From assembly GCA_028285495.1 (NCBI GenBank), contig JANQPB010000016.1, positions 1 to 64,000 of the forward strand: DNA of 64,000 nt. The letters run 5' to 3'. The notes under the pieces are model-generated. The model saw only the letters and a list, made by a program, of their open reading frames with translations, did not search any database and was not told the DNA's origin. Numbering within the stretch: position 1 is the stretch's first letter; each line of letters opens with the position of its first letter. The DNA comes from Acidimicrobiales bacterium. GTDB lineage: Bacteria; Actinomycetota; Acidimicrobiia; Acidimicrobiales; SZUA-35. A program made the translations under genes and the position numbers. Below are positions 8,131 to 18,899 of the stretch, in pieces.

Positions 8131-8625
8131 ATGCCCAGCTTCGACGTTGTCTCCGAGATCGACATGCAGGAAGTCCGAAACGCCGTCGATCAGGCCAGCC
8201 GTGAGGTGGCCAACCGCTACGACTTCAAGGACACGAGCTCCACCGTCGAGCTGAACGAGAAGGACATGGCCATCCGCATGGAGTCGGCGTCCAACGATCG
8301 GATCGTCGCCCTCCGCCAGGTCCTCGAGGAGAAGCTGATCAAGCGCAAGATCTCGCTGAAGGCGGTCGAGTTCGGCGACGTCGAGGACGCCGCCGGCGGG
8401 CGAGCCCGCCAGGTGGCCGACCTCAAGGCCGGTGTCTCGTCCGACATGGCCAAGAAGATCAACACCCACATCAAGAACCTCAAGCTCAAGGGCATCCAGT
8501 CGCAGACCCAGGGCGACCAGGTCCGGGTCAGCGGCAAGAAGCGCGACGCCCTCCAGGACGTCATCGCCTCGCTCAAGGAGGCCGACTTCGACCTCCCGCT
8601 CCAATTCGAGAACTTCCGGGACTAG
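8131..8625 (+). CDS. yajQ: YajQ family nucleotide/cyclic di-GMP-binding protein
   Basis: 164 aa, full family length. It contains the hallmark blocks MPSFDVVSEID, NAVDQASREVANRYDFKDT, the K-rich segment LIKRKISLKAVEF, and ending DFDLPLQFENFRD. Family members are small soluble two-domain proteins; some bind cyclic di-GMP and act with transcription factors, but the role in actinobacteria is unsettled. The start at 8131 is six bases after TAGGTT with no Shine-Dalgarno, a leaderless arrangement. Convergent with acs. Confidence 0.97.
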   Translation: MPSFDVVSEIDMQEVRNAVDQASREVANRYDFKDTSSTVELNEKDMAIRMESASNDRIVALRQVLEEKLIKRKISLKAVEFGDVEDAAGGRARQVADLKAGVSSDMAKKINTHIKNLKLKGIQSQTQGDQVRVSGKKRDALQDVIASLKEADFDLPLQFENFRD

Positions 8626-8643
8626 GCCCGGCCAGATCCGGCC

Positions 8644-8689
8644 TTCTGGCGGTGAGGATGGCCGGAAGTGGGCAGATCGGCCGCCAGAA
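8644..8689. terminator. Hairpin between convergent yajQ and acs
   Basis: Stem TTCTGGCGG/CCGCCAGAA (9 bp) encloses a 28-nt loop that itself can pair GGCCG/CGGCC. It lies between the two stop codons and probably serves both genes. Confidence 0.6.
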
Positions 8690-8704
8690 CGGGCCGGCCG
8701 GACG

Positions 8705-10657
<1,953 letters not shown>

Positions 10658-10724
10658 ACGACGACTCCCCTTCCCCGCCGGATCGGCGTCGTTCCCGCCG
10701 ATCCCTGCGCTGCGAACCCAACGG

Positions 10725-10730
10725 ATCCTA
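10725..10730 (-). promoter_or_regulatory. Putative -10 element of acs
   Basis: TAGGAT on the minus strand, 68 bp upstream of the acs ATG, with a weak TTGGGC 19 bp further upstream. Suggests acs has its own promoter in the 10658-10770 gap. Confidence 0.35.
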
Positions 10731-10770
10731 GTGGCCAGCGGTCCTGGTCGCCCAAGGCGCCGCCGACTGA

Positions 10771-11400
10771 CTACGGCAGGTCGAAACGGGCCTTGAGACC
10801 GGCGATCACGAGGTCGAGACCGGCATTGAACAGGTCGCCCTCCTCGCGGGCCCGCATGCGCAGCATCAACTCGACGACCTTGGGATCGTCGACCTCCCCG
10901 TAGTCGGGCTCGTCGTCCTCGTCGATGGCGAGGCTCCCGACCTCCTGGGCCGTGTGGCCCATCACGAACGAGACCACGAAGCGGAAGGCGTCGATCGAGT
11001 CGTTCGGACTGAGGCCCATCAACTCGAACCGCCGGTACGACCAGTAGACGACGTCGAGCGCAGCCGGCGATCCGACCCGCCGGCTGGAGAACAGCGCCAG
11101 CGCCGCCGGATGATCGACCAGGACCCGGTGGAAGGCCCGCAGCCCGCCCCGCACGGCCTCCTCCCAGGCATCGTCCGGCAGGTCCCGGGGCAGGTCGATC
11201 TCGGCGTAGAGCCGGTCGAGCACGGCGTCGAGCAGGTCGTCCTTCGAGTCGACGTAGTGGTAGAGCGACATCGCCTCGACCCCGAGCTCGGCGCCGAGCT
11301 TGCGCATCGACAGGCCGTCGAGCCCGTCGCCGTCGGTCAGCTGCAGCGCGGTGGCGGCGACGACATCGCGGCTCAGATGTCGGCGGTCACCCGTGGGCAT
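10771..11400 (-). CDS. TetR family regulator, TetR_C class
   Basis: 209 aa. The N-terminal helix-turn-helix (about residues 8-55) reads HLSRDVVAATALQLTDGDGLDGLSMRKLGAELGVEAMSLYHYVDSKDDLLDAVLDRL, a canonical TetR DNA-binding domain. The C-terminal domain (HPAALALFSSRRVGSPAALDVVYW) resembles the tetracycline-repressor ligand domain. ATG at 11400 overlaps the end of the upstream methyltransferase gene by 14 bp, yet also has TAGGGT exactly six bases upstream, so both read-through from the nuo operon and a leaderless promoter of its own are possible. Target unknown. Confidence 0.9.
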   Translation of the reverse strand: MPTGDRRHLSRDVVAATALQLTDGDGLDGLSMRKLGAELGVEAMSLYHYVDSKDDLLDAVLDRLYAEIDLPRDLPDDAWEEAVRGGLRAFHRVLVDHPAALALFSSRRVGSPAALDVVYWSYRRFELMGLSPNDSIDAFRFVVSFVMGHTAQEVGSLAIDEDDEPDYGEVDDPKVVELMLRMRAREEGDLFNAGLDLVIAGLKARFDLP

Positions 11401-12466
11401 CCGACAACCCTAGCGGCGATCCATCGTCCAGGTTCGACCACGTCGCCACCCACCACGCCCCGAGTCCGTCGGGGTCGAGCAGTGCGTCGACCTCGACGGT
11501 CCGTGACCGCATCCGCAGCGCCCTGACGTCCGGGGCGGCGGCCGCCGCCCGCCAGGCCAGACGGCCCTCCTCGACCAGCTCGTCGACACCGAAGCGACGA
11601 AGGAAGTCGGCCTGCGTCTCGAGCCGGTCGGGGGCCGGGAGCTGGTCCCAGGCGACGTCGGTGGTGATGTCGCTGCGACCGGGCTCGGCCAGCGGGTCGG
11701 CGCCCCGGTGGTGCTGGCGGTAGGTCCGCAGCCAACCACCCCTGGTCGCCAGCTCGGCGCTGGTCGGAGCCCCGTAGTCGAAGGCCAGGACCGTCAACGG
11801 GCGCCGGCTCCGCACCTCGTCGACCCAGGCCCTCGCCCGCTCGAGCAACGGTGCCCGCCGACCGGGCGTGAGCTCCTCGTCGAGCCCGGACGGGAGCCAG
11901 CCGGGCAAGCCATCGCCCCGAACGGGCCACAGGACCTCGACCGGCCCACCCGGACCGGCGCCGACGTGCACCTCCGACAACCCGGCCCCATCGCCGTCGG
12001 CGCCGACGAGCACCCGGAACGGCAGGTTGTCGAGCAACTCGTTGGCGACCACGACAGCAGCCGACAGGTCGTCTGGCAGCTCGGCAGTCGACGCGCCGCC
12101 GGTGGTGACGCGGTCGACGCCGACCAGCGACCAGGCCGACCGCTCCCGCTCGGTCAACGCGCCCGCCGTCACCAGATCGTCGAGCGCGACCGACACCGTC
12201 CGCAGCAACGTGCCGGGACCGCAGCCGACGTCGTAGACCGTGAAGGGGTTCGGGCTCCCGGCCGCCTCCCACACGGCGACCAGGGCCCGGGTCAGCACCG
12301 CCCCGAACAGCGGTCCGACCTCGGGGCTGGTCAGGAAGTCGCCTCGACGGCGACCGGCGGTGCCGGTGGTGGCGTAGAATCCGTCCGGCCCGTAGAGGCA
12401 GCGCTCGACGTACGCGTCGAAGCGCTCGACGTTGGGACCCGCCCCGCTCTCGTCCGCCGAAGCCAA
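11387..12466 (-). CDS. SAM-dependent methyltransferase, MidA/NDUFAF7 family (DUF185)
   Basis: 359 aa from a TTG start at 12466. The family blocks are clear: RFDAYVERCLYGPDGFYATTG, DFLTSPEVGPLFGAVLTRAL, the SAM-binding motif VYDVGCGPGTLLR, VVVANELLDNLPFRVLV and VLAFDYG. The mitochondrial member NDUFAF7 dimethylates an arginine of the 49-kDa subunit (the NuoD counterpart) and is needed for complex I assembly. Here the gene starts 30 bp after nuoN on the same strand, as if it were the last gene of the nuo operon. NuoD as substrate in this organism is inference. Confidence 0.9.
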   Translation of the reverse strand: MASADESGAGPNVERFDAYVERCLYGPDGFYATTGTAGRRRGDFLTSPEVGPLFGAVLTRALVAVWEAAGSPNPFTVYDVGCGPGTLLRTVSVALDDLVTAGALTERERSAWSLVGVDRVTTGGASTAELPDDLSAAVVVANELLDNLPFRVLVGADGDGAGLSEVHVGAGPGGPVEVLWPVRGDGLPGWLPSGLDEELTPGRRAPLLERARAWVDEVRSRRPLTVLAFDYGAPTSAELATRGGWLRTYRQHHRGADPLAEPGRSDITTDVAWDQLPAPDRLETQADFLRRFGVDELVEEGRLAWRAAAAAPDVRALRMRSRTVEVDALLDPDGLGAWWVATWSNLDDGSPLGLSDAHG

Positions 12467-12496
12467 GGCGGGTGTCGCCGATCGGGCCGCCGCCCC

Positions 12497-14023
12497 CTAC
12501 GGGGCGGAACCGGCCAGCTCGGTGAAGTTGGTGATGTCGGGCACCAGCAGGGCCAGACCGCTGATCAGGGTGAAGACCAGGGTCAAGGCGATGGCCGAGT
12601 TCAGGGGCGCCGGGATCTTGATCGGTGAGTTGTCGCCGTCCGGTGCCGGCAGGAAGCACATCTGCTTGGCCACGTTGAGGTAGTAGAAGGCGGCGATCAC
12701 CGAGTTGACCGCAGCGACGATGGCCAGGGCGTAGCCGGCTGCGGTGCCGGGCTCGATCAGGGCGTTGAAGATCTGGAACTTGGCCCACCATCCGCCGAGG
12801 GGCGGGATGCCGGTCAGCGAGAACAGGAACGCCACCATCGCCGCCGTCAGGCCGGGGGCCCAGTTGAGCATCCCGCCGAAGCTCGAGATGTCGCCCGAGC
12901 GGGTGCGGCGGGCTGCGGTGATGACGACGGCGAAGGCGCCGAGGTTCATGGCCGCATAGATCAGCAGGTAGGTGACGATCGACGACTGGACCGAGTCGGG
13001 CACGTCGCCGTAGACCGCCAGCGGGGCCAGCATGTACCCGGCCTGGGCGATGCCCGAGTAGGCGAGCATGCGGACGATGTTCTCCTGGCGCAGCGCGATC
13101 AGGTTGCCGATCGTCATCGTGGCCGCAGCGAGGATCCACATCAGCGGCTGCACGACCTCGGACAGCTCGGGCAGGCCGAACAGGATGATGCTGATCAGGC
13201 CGACGAAGCCGGCCGCCTTCGACGACACGGCCAGGAAGGCGGTCAGCGGGGTCGGCGCACCCTCGTAGGTGTCGGGGGCCCAGGTGTGGAAGGGGACGGC
13301 CGAGACCTTGAAGGCGAAGCCGAAGATCGTGAACAGGGCGCCGATGACGACGAACGGCGACGACGAGAACTCGGCCAGCGCCGGCCCGATGGCCGACAGG
13401 CGGGTGTCGCCGACCGCTCCGTAGAGCATCGACATGCCGTACAACATGATGCCGGAGGCGAAGACGCCCATCAGCATGTACTTGAGGCCCGCCTCGTTGG
13501 AGGCCAGGTCACGCTTGCGCCAGGCGGCCATCAGGTAGGCCGGGATCGAGACCAGCTCGAGGGCGATGAAGATCGACACCAGATCACGGGCCGAGGTCAT
13601 CACCAGCATGCCGAGCACCGAGGCCGCGATCAGCTGGTAGTACTCCGAGTCGTGGTAATCACCCTCGGCCATGTAGTTGGTGCTGAGCAGCACGACGACG
13701 TAGCCGGAGATGAGGAACAGGCCCTTGAGCACGAGGGCGTAGTGGTCGACCACGTAGGCCCCGTCGAACAGGACCCGGGGCAGGGTGGCGCCATCGAAGG
13801 CATCGCCCTGGGCCCACAGGGTGAGCACCGGGACCATGGCCAGCAGGAAGCCGATGCCGGTCAGGCCGGGCATGAAGCGGCGGGTCCGCTCGAGGCCGAC
13901 GATGTCGACGATGGTGACGAGCGCCCCCCACCCGAGCAGGATCAGCTCGGGAGCGAAGGCGTGCCAGTCGATGTGGGGCCGGACGAACTCCGGTTGGCTG
14001 ACGACCTGGGCCAGGACGGACAT
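12497..14023 (-). CDS. nuoN: NADH-quinone oxidoreductase subunit N
   Basis: 508 aa polytopic antiporter-like membrane subunit of complex I. Typical segments include STNYMAEGDYHDSEYYQLIAA, SIFIALELVSIPAYLMAAWRKRD with the conserved Glu, and FKVSAVPFHTWAPDTYEGAP with the conserved Lys/His of the proton channel, plus LTGIPPLGGWWAKF. It begins 13 bp after nuoM and is followed 30 bp later by the MidA-like gene. Confidence 0.98.
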   Translation of the reverse strand: MSVLAQVVSQPEFVRPHIDWHAFAPELILLGWGALVTIVDIVGLERTRRFMPGLTGIGFLLAMVPVLTLWAQGDAFDGATLPRVLFDGAYVVDHYALVLKGLFLISGYVVVLLSTNYMAEGDYHDSEYYQLIAASVLGMLVMTSARDLVSIFIALELVSIPAYLMAAWRKRDLASNEAGLKYMLMGVFASGIMLYGMSMLYGAVGDTRLSAIGPALAEFSSSPFVVIGALFTIFGFAFKVSAVPFHTWAPDTYEGAPTPLTAFLAVSSKAAGFVGLISIILFGLPELSEVVQPLMWILAAATMTIGNLIALRQENIVRMLAYSGIAQAGYMLAPLAVYGDVPDSVQSSIVTYLLIYAAMNLGAFAVVITAARRTRSGDISSFGGMLNWAPGLTAAMVAFLFSLTGIPPLGGWWAKFQIFNALIEPGTAAGYALAIVAAVNSVIAAFYYLNVAKQMCFLPAPDGDNSPIKIPAPLNSAIALTLVFTLISGLALLVPDITNFTELAGSAP

Positions 14024-14036
14024 GTCTCTCTCCCTC

Positions 14037-15575
14037 TCAGCCCAGGGCCGCGATCACCTCGCCGACCATGGAGGCCGGCTCGTTGGTGACGTCGAAGATC
14101 AGGCTCGGCACGAAGCCGAGCACGACGATCAGGATCAGCATGGGCGTCCAGGCCACCCACTCGGTGAAGACCGTGTCGTGGATGTGGGGGTCGTCCTCGA
14201 ACTCCTCGGACGGGGTGCCGAAGGCGGTCCGCTGGAGCAGCCACAGCAGGTAGGCGGCGGCCAGCACGGTGCCGATGGCGGCGATGACCATGTAGACCCG
14301 GAACAGCTCCTCGCTCAGACCGGGCGCCGGCTGGTAGGCGGCCAGGATCGCCGGGAACTCACCCCAGAACCCGGCCAGGCCGGGCAGGCCGAGCGAGGCC
14401 ATCGTGGTGATGCCGAGGATCCAGCCCATACGGGGAGCCTGGACCAGCAGGCCGCCGAGGCGGGCGATCTCGAGCGTGTGGTAGCGCTCCTTGACCGAGC
14501 CGGCGATGAAGAAGAGCATCCCGGTGATCAGGCCGTGGGCGACCATGCCGAAGATGGCGGCGTTGATGCCGAAGTCGGTCAGGGTGGCGATGCCGAGCAT
14601 CACGTAGCCCATGTGGGCCACCGACGAGAAGGCGATCAGCCGCTTCATGTCGGTCTGGGCCAGACACCCGAGGGCGCCGTAGATGATGCCGATCACCGCA
14701 AGCAGGCCGATCCACGGGGCCCAGGAGACGGCGGCCTCGGGCAGGATCGGGATGGCGATGCGGATGAAGCCGTAGGTGCCGAGCTTCAGCAGCACGGCGG
14801 CCAGGATCACCGAGCCCTGGGTGGGGGCCTGGGTGTGGGCGTCCGGCAGCCAGGTGTGGAACGGGAACATCGGGACCTTGATGCCGAAGCCGAGGAACAT
14901 GCCGCCGAAGATCAGCAGCTGGGTGTTGCGGGCGACGTCGCCATCGGCCACCAGCTCGGCCAGGCCGGTGATCGAGAAGGTCTGCGAGCCGGTCGACCAG
15001 TAGAGGGCGAGGAAGCTGACCAGCATGAGGGCCGAGCCGAACAGGGTGTAGAGGAAGAACTTGATGGCGGCGTAGAGGCGCTGCTCGCCGCCCCAGACCC
15101 CGATCATGAAGTACATCGGGAGCAGGACGACCTCGAAGAAGACGAAGAACAGCACCAGGTCACGGGCGACGAAGGTGCCGAGCATCCCGGTGTGCAGCAC
15201 CAGCATCAACATCAGGAACGCCTTGGCGTTGCCAGGGGAGGGGATGTGGTTCCACGAGTAGATGATGACAAGCGGGGTGACCAGCAGGGTGAGGGCAACC
15301 AGCGGCAGCGACATCCCGTCGAGCCCGATCGAGTAGTCGGCGTTGACGACGGAGATCCAGGTGTCGGTGCGGGCGAACTGCATCACCCCCGACCGGTCGT
15401 AGTCGAAGTTGACCAGTAGCAGCAGACCGACGATGGCCGAGGCGACGCTGGCGACCAGCGCGATCAGCTTGTGGGTCTCCTCCTCCCGCTCGGGCAGCAG
15501 CATCATGGCCACGACCCCGACGAGGGGGGCGAAGACCATGACCGTGATGCCCCAGTTGTCGAGAAAGTCCTGCAT
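14037..15575 (-). CDS. nuoM: NADH-quinone oxidoreductase subunit M
   Basis: 512 aa from the ATG at 15575, chosen because it follows an AGAGGAAC ribosome-binding stretch and begins the real membrane protein (MQDFLDNWG); the frame remains open upstream but only with antisense-like composition. Antiporter-like subunit with LGFGIKVPMFPFHTWLPDAHTQAPT (channel Lys and His), FFVFFEVVLLPMYFMIGVWGG (conserved Glu) and LGLPGLAGFWGEF. The gap to nuoL is 19 bp. Confidence 0.97.
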   Translation of the reverse strand: MQDFLDNWGITVMVFAPLVGVVAMMLLPEREEETHKLIALVASVASAIVGLLLLVNFDYDRSGVMQFARTDTWISVVNADYSIGLDGMSLPLVALTLLVTPLVIIYSWNHIPSPGNAKAFLMLMLVLHTGMLGTFVARDLVLFFVFFEVVLLPMYFMIGVWGGEQRLYAAIKFFLYTLFGSALMLVSFLALYWSTGSQTFSITGLAELVADGDVARNTQLLIFGGMFLGFGIKVPMFPFHTWLPDAHTQAPTQGSVILAAVLLKLGTYGFIRIAIPILPEAAVSWAPWIGLLAVIGIIYGALGCLAQTDMKRLIAFSSVAHMGYVMLGIATLTDFGINAAIFGMVAHGLITGMLFFIAGSVKERYHTLEIARLGGLLVQAPRMGWILGITTMASLGLPGLAGFWGEFPAILAAYQPAPGLSEELFRVYMVIAAIGTVLAAAYLLWLLQRTAFGTPSEEFEDDPHIHDTVFTEWVAWTPMLILIVVLGFVPSLIFDVTNEPASMVGEVIAALG

Positions 15576-15594
15576 CTCTCGTTCCTCTGTTTCC

Positions 15595-17910
15595 CTAGAA
15601 AGCGAAGATGAACACCGCGGCCAGCACCGCAGCTGCTCCGAACATGAGCGAGGCGTACTCCCGCACCTGACCCGTCTGGATCCGACGCAGGAACCGTCCC
15701 GACTCCGAGGCCGACTGGCCCGACACGTTGACGGCCCGATCGACGACACCCTGGTCGATGTAGCGGTACACGAACCGCCCGACGAGGGTGGAGACGTACC
15801 CGGCGGCGTTGACGACGCCGTCGAGCACGTTCTGGTTGAACCAGTAGGCGGCCCGGGCCAGCGGGCCCTTGGTGCCGCCGGCGACCACGTCGGTGTAGAG
15901 GTGGTCGAGGTAGTACTTCTGCTCGAGGACACGGTGACCGGCGGCGGCGAGGCTGTTGCGGGAGGCGAGACCGTCCGAGTACTCGGTCGCCTTCGGGTCC
16001 TTGGCGTACAGCGCGGTGTAGTAGCGCCACACGATCAGTCCGGCGGCGAGACCGAGGCCGGTGGCCACGATCGCCAACAACAGACTGGGTTTGGCGTGGG
16101 TGAAGCCGTTGGCCCCGCCGACGAACGTGGCCACCCCCTCGGGTTCGACCCAGTCCTCGAACTTGTGGGCCCAGCCGGAGCCGAGGCCGACCGACTCGAC
16201 GAACGCGGTCGGCATGTTCAGGAAGCCGACCCAGACCGCCATCACGGCCAGGATGATCAGCGGGACCGTGATGCGGGGGCCCGACTCGTGCGGGTGGGCG
16301 TGGCCCCGGTACTCGCCGAAGAAGGTCAGCCAGACGCAACGGGTCATGTAGGCCGCGGTCAGCGCCGCCGTGATGAGCCCGAAGATGAACGGGATGGTGA
16401 AGGTGCCGTTGCCGTCGGTACCGGGGAAGGCGCCGGTGCCGACCAGGATCTCGTCCTTCGACCAGAACCCGGCGAGCGGCGGGATGCCGGCCAGCGCCGC
16501 GGTACCGATGATGAACGTCCAGAAGGTCTTCGGCATGTACGTCCGCAGGCCGCCCATGTCGGCCTTCATGTCGAAGCTGTGGTGGCAGGCGTGGCTGACC
16601 GACCCGGCGCCGAGGAACAGGCAGGCCTTGAAGAAGGCGTGGGTGAAGAGGTGGAACATGCCGGCGGTGTAGGCCCCGACGCCGAGGGCGAGGACCATGT
16701 AGCCGAGCTGCGAGACCGTCGAGTAGGCCAACACCTTCTTGATGTCTCGCTGGACGAAGGCCAGGAGGCCACCGCCGACGGTGGTCAGGCCGCCGATGAA
16801 GGCCATGGCGTTGATGCTGCCGCCGGCGATCCCGAAGCCCTCGTAGAAGACCGGGTAGAGCCGGCCGATCAGGTAGACCCCGGCCACCACCATCGTGGCG
16901 GCGTGGATCAGGGCCGAGACCGGGGTCGGTCCGGCCATGGCGTCCGGGAGCCAGGTGTGGAGGATGAACTGGCCCGACTTGGACATGACCGCCGCCATCA
17001 GGCACAGCGACGAGATCAGGAGGGTGCCCTGGCCGATGTCGCCGGCGACGGCGGCCTCGTTGATCTCGGGGATCGAGAACGTGCGACCGGCGGCGAAGTA
17101 GAGGATCGTCATGCCGACCAGCAGGCCGATGTCACCGACGCGGTTGGTCAGGAAGGCCTTCAGGGCGGCGTCGGAGTTCGGTTTCTCCTCCCACCAGTGG
17201 CCGATGAGGGCGAACGAGCAGACGCCGACCAGCTCCCAGCCGACGATCAGCTGGATCGTGCTCGACGAGAGCACCATGAACAGCATCGAGGCGGTGAACA
17301 GCGACAGGAAGGCGTAGTAGTGGGTGAAGCGCCGGTCGCCGTGCACGTAGTCGGTCGAGTAGATGTGGACGAGCGACGAGATGAAGGTGACGACGAACAG
17401 CAGCATCACCGACTGCCCGTCGACCAGGGTCCCGATCGGGATGGAGAAACCGCCGCCGAAGCCCTCGCCGTGGTCGTCGGCGTCACCGTCGGCTGCGGCC
17501 GCGCCCTCCTCGGCGCCGAGGGTGACCCGGTTGGCGTCGGTGCCGATGCCGAACCACTCGACCTCGTTGATCACCGGGGCGCCCCGCGAGAACTTCAGGC
17601 CCTCCTTGCCGTCCTCGGCCTCGACGGCCAGCTCGGGGCCCGAGGCGGCCATCGCCTCCTCGCTGTGGCTCTCGGCCCCGCCGTCGGTCTCGATGTCGGC
17701 GATCCAGGTGAAGGTGGTCAGCAGGGCCAGGCCGAACGCGGCGAGCACGGCGGTGATGCCGACCTCGGCGCCCTTGTAGGGCAGGCGCTTGCCGAACAGA
17801 AGGATGATCAGGAACGACGCCGCCGGGAGGGCCGGGATCAGCCAGACGTTGTCGTAGAACCACGAGCTGTAGACGACGACCTCTCCGGTGAATTCTTCGA
17901 CAGCAAACAC
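15595..17910 (-). CDS. nuoL: NADH-quinone oxidoreductase subunit L with acidic insertion
   Basis: 771 aa from GTG at 17910, well above the usual length of about 620-650. The antiporter core is intact: SKSGQFILHTWLPDAMAGPTPVSALIHAATMV, LIVGWELVGVCSFALIGHWW, FKACLFLGAGSVSHA, LAGIPPLAGFWSKDEIL. The extra length comes mainly from residues about 72-155, an Ala/Glu/Asp/Gly-rich segment inserted between the second and third transmembrane helices, probably exposed outside the membrane. Separated from nuoK by an unusual 118-bp gap that contains a copy of the nuoK 3' end. Confidence 0.97.
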   Translation of the reverse strand: MFAVEEFTGEVVVYSSWFYDNVWLIPALPAASFLIILLFGKRLPYKGAEVGITAVLAAFGLALLTTFTWIADIETDGGAESHSEEAMAASGPELAVEAEDGKEGLKFSRGAPVINEVEWFGIGTDANRVTLGAEEGAAAADGDADDHGEGFGGGFSIPIGTLVDGQSVMLLFVVTFISSLVHIYSTDYVHGDRRFTHYYAFLSLFTASMLFMVLSSSTIQLIVGWELVGVCSFALIGHWWEEKPNSDAALKAFLTNRVGDIGLLVGMTILYFAAGRTFSIPEINEAAVAGDIGQGTLLISSLCLMAAVMSKSGQFILHTWLPDAMAGPTPVSALIHAATMVVAGVYLIGRLYPVFYEGFGIAGGSINAMAFIGGLTTVGGGLLAFVQRDIKKVLAYSTVSQLGYMVLALGVGAYTAGMFHLFTHAFFKACLFLGAGSVSHACHHSFDMKADMGGLRTYMPKTFWTFIIGTAALAGIPPLAGFWSKDEILVGTGAFPGTDGNGTFTIPFIFGLITAALTAAYMTRCVWLTFFGEYRGHAHPHESGPRITVPLIILAVMAVWVGFLNMPTAFVESVGLGSGWAHKFEDWVEPEGVATFVGGANGFTHAKPSLLLAIVATGLGLAAGLIVWRYYTALYAKDPKATEYSDGLASRNSLAAAGHRVLEQKYYLDHLYTDVVAGGTKGPLARAAYWFNQNVLDGVVNAAGYVSTLVGRFVYRYIDQGVVDRAVNVSGQSASESGRFLRRIQTGQVREYASLMFGAAAVLAAVFIFAF

Positions 17911-17919
17911 GGTGCAGGC

Positions 17920-18024
17920 CTAGCCCTTCAGCAGATTGGCGTCCGACGGCCGGGGGCCGTCGACCCGAGTTCGGGTCGTCCCTGCGGGCCGACCCGAACG
18001 TCGCTGGCTGGACACGATACGCAT
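17920..18024 (-). other. 34-codon reading frame between nuoK and nuoL ending in a copy of the NuoK tail
   Basis: ATG at 18024, seven bases... downstream of the nuoK stop region, opens a frame of 34 residues. The N-terminal part is basic (MRIVSSQRRSGRPAG) and the end is DANLLKG-stop, against EANLLKG-stop for NuoK itself. The match is at the DNA level: a 17-bp direct repeat (17924-17940 and 18033-18049). The simplest reading is a partial duplication or insertion of about 109 bp that left a second nuoK end, not a functional gene; translation is possible but untested. Confidence 0.5.
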
Positions 18025-18049
18025 GGGTTCACCCCTTCAGCAGATTGGC
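17924..18049. repeat. 17-bp direct repeat flanking a hairpin-rich insert at the nuoK end
   Basis: Copies at 17924-17940 and 18033-18049 (CCCTTCAGCAGATTGGC on the plus strand) are 109 bp apart; the second is the true 3' end of nuoK. Between them are a hairpin CGACGGCC/GGCCGTCG (17944-17962, GGG loop) and three copies of one 8-mer in alternating orientation: CGACCCGA 17961-17968, TCGGGTCG 17971-17978, CGACCCGA 17990-17997. The middle copy can pair with either neighbour, giving mutually exclusive stems. Confidence 0.8.
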
Positions 18050-18328
18050 TTCGGCAACGTCGATCGAGCGACGGTTGCGGTAGATGAGCAGCACGATGGC
18101 CAGACCGACGCCGACCTCGGCTGCGGCAACGCCGATGATGAACAGGGCGAAGACCTGCCCGCTGACATCGCCGTGGTAGGCCCCGAAGGCGACCAGGTTG
18201 ATGTTGACCGAGTTGAGGATCAGCTCGATCGACATCAGCACCAGCACGCCGTTGCGGCGGGCCAGGACCCCGTAGACCCCGATGCAGAACAGTGCTGCGG
18301 CGAGCAGCAGGAACTGGTTGAGAAACAC
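18029..18328 (-). CDS. nuoK: NADH-quinone oxidoreductase subunit K
   Basis: 99 aa with three transmembrane helices, the family's standard size. It contains [32 protein letters not shown] (conserved Glu in the proton path) and [20 protein letters not shown] (second conserved Glu). It starts 19 bp after nuoJ. Its last codons ANLLKG are duplicated downstream of the stop. Confidence 0.97.
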   Translation of the reverse strand: MFLNQFLLLAAALFCIGVYGVLARRNGVLVLMSIELILNSVNINLVAFGAYHGDVSGQVFALFIIGVAAAEVGVGLAIVLLIYRNRRSIDVAEANLLKG

Positions 18329-18347
18329 GACCCCTCTCCCCTGGCGT

Positions 18348-18899
18348 CTAGTCTCGTCTGGCCACCACGACGGCGCCGATGAGGGCCGCCAGGAGCAGGA
18401 CGGACAGTGCCTCGAACGGCACGATGTAGGTGCTGAAGATCTCGTCGGCCACCTGCTGGGTGGTCTGCGGCTGCTGGGTGAGCGGTAGCTCCTCGGTCCC
18501 GAACGCCTCGATGACCGAGTACGACATGACGGCGAACATGGCCGCTGCGACCAGGGCGCCGATCCAGCGCTGCTCGTGATCGAGGTCGTCGTCGGTGCCG
18601 AGCTTGGCCCGGGTCAGCATCACGCCGAACAACAGGAGCACCATGATCGCCCCGAGGTAGACCAGCACCTGGGTGACGGCGGCGAACTCGGCGCCGAGGA
18701 TCACGTAGGTGCCGGCGACGGCGCTCAGCACCACCAGCAGGTACAGAGCGGCGTGCACGACGTTGGCGGTGGTCACCATCTTCAACCCGGCGGCGATGGC
18801 CACCGCGGCCATGACGTAGAAGAAGACGTTGGCCACCCACTGACCGGTCTCGGTCAGCGCACCGTCAGCCGCCTGGGCCAGGATCGTCGCCAGCGTCAT
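18348..18899 (-). CDS. nuoJ: NADH-quinone oxidoreductase subunit J
   Basis: 183 aa from ATG at 18899, whose ATGA overlaps the nuoI stop. Five hydrophobic helices; [50 protein letters not shown] is the characteristic helix 2-3 region with the pi-bulge segment. It contains a hydrophilic loop (residues about 110-150) and a final helix at the C-terminus. Membrane arm subunit. Confidence 0.97.
   Translation of the reverse strand: MTLATILAQAADGALTETGQWVANVFFYVMAAVAIAAGLKMVTTANVVHAALYLLVVLSAVAGTYVILGAEFAAVTQVLVYLGAIMVLLLFGVMLTRAKLGTDDDLDHEQRWIGALVAAAMFAVMSYSVIEAFGTEELPLTQQPQTTQQVADEIFSTYIVPFEALSVLLLAALIGAVVVARRD

Noticed and set aside
10954..12628. Plus-strand frames of 190 and 306 codons opposite the TetR and methyltransferase genes
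   Set aside because: Gln/Arg/Pro/Gly-rich shadows without start signals; the minus-strand products match known families.
13785..18087. Two very long plus-strand frames (544 and 892 codons) across the nuo genes
   Set aside because: Rich in Gly/Glu/His/Gln with no hydrophobic pattern; they are exact antisense of nuoN, nuoM and nuoL and reflect G/C third-position bias.
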